Shown piece by piece: positions 7,064 to 11,277 of a stretch of DNA of 11,277 bases. Below the pieces are notes generated by a model, which was not told the origin of the DNA, did no database searches, and saw only the letters and a program-made list of their open reading frames with translations. The stretch's first letter is position 1; the number at the start of each line of letters is the position of its first letter. The DNA is taken from positions 1 through 11,277 of the forward strand of contig CAMOHN010000017.1 of NCBI GenBank assembly GCA_946615455.1, read 5' to 3'. The DNA comes from an uncultured Bacteroidales bacterium. GTDB taxonomy: Bacteria > Bacteroidota > Bacteroidia > Bacteroidales > Paludibacteraceae. The translations under genes and the position numbers were made by a program.

Positions 7064-7567
7064 CTATTCGGTGTCCGTTTTTCCCCATGTCTGATAGGGG
7101 TGCAAGCTCAGGTAGCTATTGAAATAGCGTGCATCGCCGGTCACTTCGTCCCCTAAGAAGTCGGGGCGGAAGAAGGCTTGCTCTTCGCTTTCCAACTCTA
7201 TTTCTGCCAAGAGCAGAGGACTATTGCAGCCCGCAAACTCGTCCACCTCGCAGGTCAGCCCGTCCGGCATGGGCACCAGCCAGCGCGTCTTCTCTATCTT
7301 GCCCGGTAGGCATAGAGCCAACAGTTCGTCGGCATCGTCGGCACTAATTTCTTTTTCCCACTCATAGCGTCCGAAGTGCCCTTTGACAGCATGTTGCTTG
7401 ATAGTCAGATAGCCCTTGTCGCCCCAGCGTCGAACGCGCACCGAGCAGCGCTCGTTGAGCGACAGATAGCCTTGGCTGATGACAATATGTTGGACTGCCT
7501 GCTGCTTGAACGACTGGTCTGTGACCAAAAACTTACGCTCAATTTCCAAATGACGGTCGTGGCTCAT
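7064..7567 (-). CDS. CYTH domain protein, probable triphosphate tunnel metalloenzyme
   Basis: CYTH proteins fold into a tunnel of beta strands lined with acidic and basic residues that binds triphosphates. Bacterial stand-alone members are mostly inorganic triphosphatases, and a few are class IV adenylate cyclases. The 167 residues carry the signature ExExK as E8-I-E10-R-K12. They also have R44/R46 (SVRVRRWG), K57 (LTIKQ), the EWEKEI strand (69-74), K93 and R95 (EKTRW), E107-V-D-E110 and the E122-E124-E126 strand (AEIELESE). All expected metal and phosphate ligands appear present. The start is set at the ATG at 7567, which puts ExExK at residue 8 as usual. The frame could extend to an ATG at 7660, but that overlaps DUF4301 and adds 31 atypical residues. 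It starts 13 bases after the DUF4301 stop, as the last gene of the operon. The exact substrate cannot be told. Confidence 0.9.
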   Translation of the reverse strand: MSHDRHLEIERKFLVTDQSFKQQAVQHIVISQGYLSLNERCSVRVRRWGDKGYLTIKQHAVKGHFGRYEWEKEISADDADELLALCLPGKIEKTRWLVPMPDGLTCEVDEFAGCNSPLLLAEIELESEEQAFFRPDFLGDEVTGDARYFNSYLSLHPYQTWGKTDTE

Positions 7568-7580
7568 AGTATGCTTACTA

Positions 7581-8942
7581 TTAGCGTGGTTGGTGTTCCT
7601 TACGCAACAGGTCGTTGACCGTCTTGACGGGATTGAAGGTGCTGACGGGTACTTCGACAAACAATGTGTTCCATCCTGCCATGGCTCCGTTCCACAGCCC
7701 GGGCAACTCCATGGCTAACAATTCTTTGCCGTCCTTGGACTTGCGCGAGATAAAGCCCGTGTCGGGGTCAACATAGTCCGGCAGGTTGTATTTGTGGCCG
7801 TTCACGTCACGGACTGCGCACACCAAGTCCACAGGATTGAAGTGGGTGGAGCGTGCCAACAGTTGCGGGTCGGGCACTTGGGTCGATTCCAATATCTGAT
7901 AGGAGATGGAACCGTCTTTCTCGCGCACGATGAACGGACCGCCGCCCGGTTCGCCGGTGTTCTTGACCACACCGCACACGCGGATGGGACGGCTCAGTCG
8001 GGCGCGTTCGTCTTGGCTCAATTGACCTGAACGAAGCAGATTGAACACCCGCTCTTGCTCCTCGATGAGCACGCCTGCCAGCACTTGCTTATAGCGCACA
8101 GTGTCGCGTTTGAGGCGGTCGGGAACTACATTGTCAATGTTCTTTAAGAAGATGATGTCGCTGTCTATCGCATTGAGGTTGTCTATCAGTGCTCCGTGTC
8201 CGCCCGGACGGAAAAGCAGGCTGCCGTCGGCTTGACGGAAAGGCGTCCCGTCGGGATTGGCAGCCAGTGTGTCGGTCTTGGGTGATTGGGTGGAGAAGGT
8301 GATGTCAAACAGCACACCATATTTCTTTTGCAGTTTAGGCAGGGCATCAGCCACCGTCTTACGGAACAGAGGCATGTGTTGCTCGCTCACGGTGAAGTGC
8401 AGCCGGCAATGCTGACCGTCAGCTTCACGGGTGGTCGCATAGAGCACGCCTTCTACCATGTGCTCTTCCACAGGCGTGCGGGCACCGTCCTTATAGCGAT
8501 GGAAGGGTAGTACTCCCTTGGGCATGTCGCCGTAGTGAAGTTCTTCCAACAAGTATCGTACCGCTTCTTGTCCCTCTTTGTCAACCAATTGATCGCCAAA
8601 AGCAAAATCCGCTTTGCGGTCAAGGAACTCGCGGATGGCAGGTGTCTCGCTGCCCGTTTCCAGATATTGGTAGAGGTCTTTGAACATGCGTGAGGCGGCA
8701 CCGCTGGCGGGCACGAACTTGGTCACCGTGTGTCCGGCGGCAAGGTAGTTCTGCCACAGCGTGATATAGCCCTCTTGCTGTTCACGAGTGATGTGGCGGA
8801 TGCCTTTGTTCTTACCTACGGCAGCGGGGGCGACGATGTCAAGGACGGGGAAGCCTGTTTTGAAACGCTGCATTTGTTCGTTGGCTTGACGAAGCGTGAT
8901 ACCGTGTTGTTCTAAACGGTCCAAATCGGCTTGGGTAAACAT
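7581..8942 (-). CDS. DUF4301 family protein, possible nucleotidyltransferase-like fold
   Basis: This 453-residue cytosolic protein has no signal peptide. It matches my memory of the Bacteroidetes family DUF4301: FVPASGAASRMFKDL (76-90), FHRYKDGARTPVEEH (147-161), LLFRPGGHGALIDNL (242-256), FLKNIDNVVPDR (265-276) and the ending WNTLFVEVPVSTFNPVKTVNDLLR. Function is unassigned. The loop PASGAASRM resembles the nucleotide-binding loop of nucleotidyltransferases. The FRPGGHG...KNIDN combination resembles the sugar and nucleotide segment of UDP-sugar pyrophosphorylases (PPGHG...NIDNL), so a nucleotide-sugar activity is a reasonable inference but not shown. It seems shorter than the ~500 residues usual for the family, with a compact region around residues 300-318. 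It lies between merR (12-base gap) and the CYTH gene (13-base gap), so all three are co-transcribed. Confidence 0.87.
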   Translation of the reverse strand: MFTQADLDRLEQHGITLRQANEQMQRFKTGFPVLDIVAPAAVGKNKGIRHITREQQEGYITLWQNYLAAGHTVTKFVPASGAASRMFKDLYQYLETGSETPAIREFLDRKADFAFGDQLVDKEGQEAVRYLLEELHYGDMPKGVLPFHRYKDGARTPVEEHMVEGVLYATTREADGQHCRLHFTVSEQHMPLFRKTVADALPKLQKKYGVLFDITFSTQSPKTDTLAANPDGTPFRQADGSLLFRPGGHGALIDNLNAIDSDIIFLKNIDNVVPDRLKRDTVRYKQVLAGVLIEEQERVFNLLRSGQLSQDERARLSRPIRVCGVVKNTGEPGGGPFIVREKDGSISYQILESTQVPDPQLLARSTHFNPVDLVCAVRDVNGHKYNLPDYVDPDTGFISRKSKDGKELLAMELPGLWNGAMAGWNTLFVEVPVSTFNPVKTVNDLLRKEHQPR

Positions 8943-8954
8943 AGAGGTTAGAAG

Positions 8955-9278
8955 TTATAGGTTTGACTTGATTTGTTCCAGTTCGGCTTTGACCTTACAC
9001 AGCAGGTTATAGGCTTGTTGTCTTGGGTCGGTGCGCAGTCGGTCTTGTTTGAGTTCGCGCCTGAGGGCGGCAATGCGGGTGATATGCATCTCATCGCGCA
9101 TGTACTTGATGCGCTTTATCAGGGCGATGTCTGCCTTGGTATAGTAGCGGTTGCCGTGGTCGTCTTTGCGTGGATTGAGTTGGTCAAACTGCTGTTCCCA
9201 ATAGCGTAGTGTCGAGGCAGGCAATCCTGTCTCGGCTATGGTCTCGCGCTGCGAGTAATATGACTTGTTGTCGTCCAT
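8955..9278 (-). CDS. Small MerR-type transcriptional regulator
   Basis: This protein of 107 residues consists of a MerR winged helix-turn-helix (about residues 6-75: YYSQRETIAETGLPASTLRYWEQQF, then the wing around NRYYTKADI) followed by a short amphipathic coiled coil (about 86-105) for dimerisation. There is no C-terminal effector domain and there are no metal-binding cysteines in the usual positions, so any signal is unknown. TLRYWE is the usual recognition-helix sequence of the family. The ATG at 9278 is chosen because it gives the standard distance to the helix-turn-helix and lies 14 bases after the transglycosylase stop. A longer reading from 9353 would overlap that gene. It may regulate its own operon; no operator with the typical 19-20-bp spacing is visible within this operon. 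Confidence 0.88.
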   Translation of the reverse strand: MDDNKSYYSQRETIAETGLPASTLRYWEQQFDQLNPRKDDHGNRYYTKADIALIKRIKYMRDEMHITRIAALRRELKQDRLRTDPRQQAYNLLCKVKAELEQIKSNL

Positions 9279-9292
9279 TGTGTGGTGTTGGT

Positions 9293-10606
9293 TCAGCCGC
9301 CAATACGCAGGGTCTGACCAATGCGTATATTGGTGCCTTTCAGCTTGTTCCACCTCTGTAACTGCTTGACTGTGCAGTGGTACTTGCGGGCTATACCGCC
9401 CAATGTGTCACCCTTGCGCACCTTGTAGTAGGTCACACCATTCACCCTGTAGCTGCCGTTCAGCCCGCTGCGTTGCGCAAGGTCTATTTCGGCACGTCGG
9501 TTGTGAATGAGTTGGTCGGCTTTGTGAGCCAAAATGGTGTCTTGATACTCGATGAACACACCGGCTTTCTCGATGGGCAGACACAGCGAATAGGTCTTAC
9601 CTCCGGGCAGTATGTCCATGCGGTATTGCGGATTGAGACGGCGCAGCTCCTGCATGTCTATGTGCATCACTTCCGCCACCTGTTGCAGGTGCATACGGCG
9701 GGCTGTATGTAGCGTGTCGGTCAGCACGGGACGGTCAATGGGTGTAGGACAGATGCCGTGTTGGTCGGCATAGTTCATGGCATAGGCTGCTGCAATGAAA
9801 ATGGGCAAGTAACTGCGGGTTTCACGGGGTAGATAGGGATAAATAGACCAAAAGTCCCGCTTACCACCGGCGCGACGGATGGCTTTGTTCACATTGCCCG
9901 GACCGCAGTTGTAGGAGGCTATGGCGAGGTTCCAGTCGCCAAACAGCGAGTGCAGGTTCTTTAGGTAGCGGCAGGCGGCTTCCGTCGAGCGAATCGGGTC
10001 TTGGCGTTCGTCAACCAGCGAGTTGATTTCCAGTCCGTACAACTTTCCTGTCGAGGGCATGAATTGCCACAGACCGGCGGCTCCCACGCGCGAACGAGCC
10101 AAGGGGTTCAGGGCAGACTCAATCACCGCCAGATAACACAACTCAAAGGGTAGTTCATAGCGAGCCAGTATGTCCTCAAACATAGGGAAATAGTATTCCG
10201 ACAACCGACTCAAACTGGCCAACTGGCGCGGAGCACGGTGGATATAGTGGTGAATGAAGCCTTTGACCACGCTGTTGTAGGGCACCTCAATGACGAAGGG
10301 TAGGGCTTGCAGGCGCGCTTTATAGACCGAGTCGGGAAGGTCTTCCACAATGTCTGTTGCCGAGCAGTCGGTGGTATCCAACCAAGCCATGGCTTCGTCA
10401 AAGAAACACAGAATATTGTCGTCCACTGTCAGCTCGCCAATCGAGTCCGGACCTATCTCCAGCGTGTCGGCATTGGCCAACAGCGAGTCCAACACATAGT
10501 TGTCAGTATAGAGGGTGTCGCCGGGCAGGTTCTGTGCATGGCACAAGATGCCCACAGTCGAAAAGATTGTACATACAAGCAGTCGTTGGAAAAGTGTCTG
10601 TTGCAT
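9293..10606 (-). CDS. mltD: MltD-like lytic murein transglycosylase with LysM domain
   Basis: Lytic transglycosylases cut the MurNAc-GlcNAc bond of peptidoglycan in the periplasm, leaving 1,6-anhydroMurNAc. The 437 residues start with a signal peptide (MQQTLFQRLLVCTIFSTVG...CHAQ, cleavage likely after Ala24). The SLT domain spans about 150-290, with catalytic Glu163 in AVIESALNP, then GLWQFMPSTG (178-187), SYNCGPGNV (231-239) and YLPRETRSYLP (258-268). A degenerate LysM-like segment lies near 300-345 and a clear LysM (YKVRKGDTLGGIARKY...) at 394-436, which binds glycan strands. E. coli MltD is a lipoprotein; here no convincing lipobox is seen, so the protein may be periplasmic. The ATG at 10606 is 4 bases after the DUF5683 stop, so translation is probably coupled. 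The pairing of DUF5683 with this enzyme is common in Bacteroidetes as far as I recall, often downstream of parAB. Confidence 0.94.
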   Translation of the reverse strand: MQQTLFQRLLVCTIFSTVGILCHAQNLPGDTLYTDNYVLDSLLANADTLEIGPDSIGELTVDDNILCFFDEAMAWLDTTDCSATDIVEDLPDSVYKARLQALPFVIEVPYNSVVKGFIHHYIHRAPRQLASLSRLSEYYFPMFEDILARYELPFELCYLAVIESALNPLARSRVGAAGLWQFMPSTGKLYGLEINSLVDERQDPIRSTEAACRYLKNLHSLFGDWNLAIASYNCGPGNVNKAIRRAGGKRDFWSIYPYLPRETRSYLPIFIAAAYAMNYADQHGICPTPIDRPVLTDTLHTARRMHLQQVAEVMHIDMQELRRLNPQYRMDILPGGKTYSLCLPIEKAGVFIEYQDTILAHKADQLIHNRRAEIDLAQRSGLNGSYRVNGVTYYKVRKGDTLGGIARKYHCTVKQLQRWNKLKGTNIRIGQTLRIGG

Positions 10607-10610
10607 TGAA

Positions 10611-11277
10611 TCAGAAAGTTAGTGCCAGTTTGATTTCGGCAGATTGTTGTTGAATGGGTGAAAACGTGTTTCGGGGGCTGTCAAGGTGTATGTCAGGACT
10701 GACATTGAGTGTCAAGTCCGGTGAAATCTCAAAGTCAAACAGTTGTGCATCGACATAAGCATCGATGATGGTCAGCACATACACAGCCACCGTGGCGGCA
10801 ATGGAAATGTCGCGGAAGCGTCTGTAGCGGTTCTGCCGGCTGTTCAGGGTGGCGGTGTATTGGCTGCGTCCGCCCATGCTCTCAATGGTGTAGCCGGGGG
10901 GCAGAATGGCGTTGTAGGAACGGGTAGGGTCGGTGGACAGTTCGGTGTCGGTCAGGATGTCACGGTAGGCTGTTTTGTAGTCGTTATACATGTTCCCGTT
11001 CCACGAGATGGCATAGGCGCAACCCATGAAGGCACCATAGACAATGGGCAGTTTCCAGTAACTCTGGTTGTATATCTGTCCCAATCCGGGCACAATAACC
11101 GCCAACCATGTTGCCCGATTAGGGTCGGGTTTCCAGGCCGTGGTTGGGGCTTGCGTGGCAAGGGTGGTATCCGCCACTGCATAGACATCGTCCATGGTAT
11201 TGACCACGGTCACAGTGTCTTTGACAGCGGCAGCGGCAGGCAGGAACATGCACAATGACAATATGGCAAACAGCAGT
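10611..11277 (-). CDS. DUF5683 domain membrane protein, 5' end outside window
   Basis: The frame is open through base 11277, reading ...LLFAILSLCMFLPAAAAVKD at its visible start. This is the end of a hydrophobic signal peptide, so the true ATG lies right of the window; the TTG at 11261 within that segment is not the start. About 220 residues are seen. Two hydrophobic stretches, WLAVIVPGLGQIYN...PIVYGAFMGCAYAISW and the later ISIAATVAVYVLTIIDAYVDAQLF, are typical of DUF5683, where PGLGQIYN is the diagnostic motif. The remainder ends in a beta-rich tail (SAEIKLALTF). The function is unknown. The protein is probably in the inner membrane or envelope. Its stop lies 4 bases from the transglycosylase start, which suggests a shared role in the cell wall. 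Confidence 0.88.
   Translation of the reverse strand, partial: LLFAILSLCMFLPAAAAVKDTVTVVNTMDDVYAVADTTLATQAPTTAWKPDPNRATWLAVIVPGLGQIYNQSYWKLPIVYGAFMGCAYAISWNGNMYNDYKTAYRDILTDTELSTDPTRSYNAILPPGYTIESMGGRSQYTATLNSRQNRYRRFRDISIAATVAVYVLTIIDAYVDAQLFDFEISPDLTLNVSPDIHLDSPRNTFSPIQQQSAEIKLALTF

Noticed and set aside
7568..7660. N-terminal extension of the CYTH protein from an ATG at 7660
   Set aside because: It overlaps the DUF4301 3' end by 80 bases and adds 31 Ser/Arg-rich residues before the normal ExExK-proximal start.
9279..9353. N-terminal extension of the MerR regulator from 9353
   Set aside because: It overlaps the transglycosylase 3' end. The ATG at 9278 gives the standard MerR N-terminus.
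10743..11258. Plus-strand open frame of 171 codons opposite DUF5683
   Set aside because: The product is rich in G, H and V without a domain, and it is antisense to a clear membrane protein gene.

Overview
The window looks like chromosomal DNA of a Bacteroidales bacterium (Bacteroides/Prevotella/Porphyromonas relatives). The reasons are the families present (DUF4876, DUF6850, DUF4301, DUF5683, the short YceD next to L32), -7 elements of the Bacteroidetes type (TAnnTTTG), the lack of clear Shine-Dalgarno sequences, and a C-terminal tail resembling a type IX secretion signal. I see no mobile element, CRISPR array, rRNA or tRNA gene, and no obvious sign of recent transfer. Coding density is high and no gene-free stretch exceeds 100 bases.

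Left part (1-3413). Two plus-strand genes form the end of an operon that enters from the left. The first is the 3' end of a DUF4876-like protein, whose start lies outside the window. The second is a complete DUF6850 outer-membrane beta-barrel. They converge, with only 8 bases between, on a minus-strand gene for an exported repeat protein, probably a beta-propeller with a T9SS-like tail. The promoter of that gene appears to be embedded in the terminator hairpin of glmS.

Middle part (3414-7063, all minus strand). In transcription order this holds a canonical Bacteroidetes promoter, yceD (DUF177), rpmF (ribosomal protein L32), a strong intrinsic terminator, a RluB-type rRNA pseudouridine synthase with a long basic tail, glmS, and a second strong intrinsic terminator. 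The genes serve ribosome biogenesis and the first step of amino-sugar and cell-wall precursor synthesis.

Right part (7064-11277, all minus strand). A tight five-gene operon reads in from the right edge: DUF5683 membrane protein (5' end outside the window), an MltD-like lytic transglycosylase with LysM, a small MerR-type regulator, DUF4301, and a CYTH-domain triphosphatase-like protein. Gaps are 4 to 14 bases. The first two genes fit a cell-envelope role. The last two are poorly characterised. DUF4301 shows motifs reminiscent of UDP-sugar pyrophosphorylases, which makes the MerR-DUF4301-CYTH trio the most interesting uncharacterised part of a window that is otherwise mostly ordinary housekeeping sequence.
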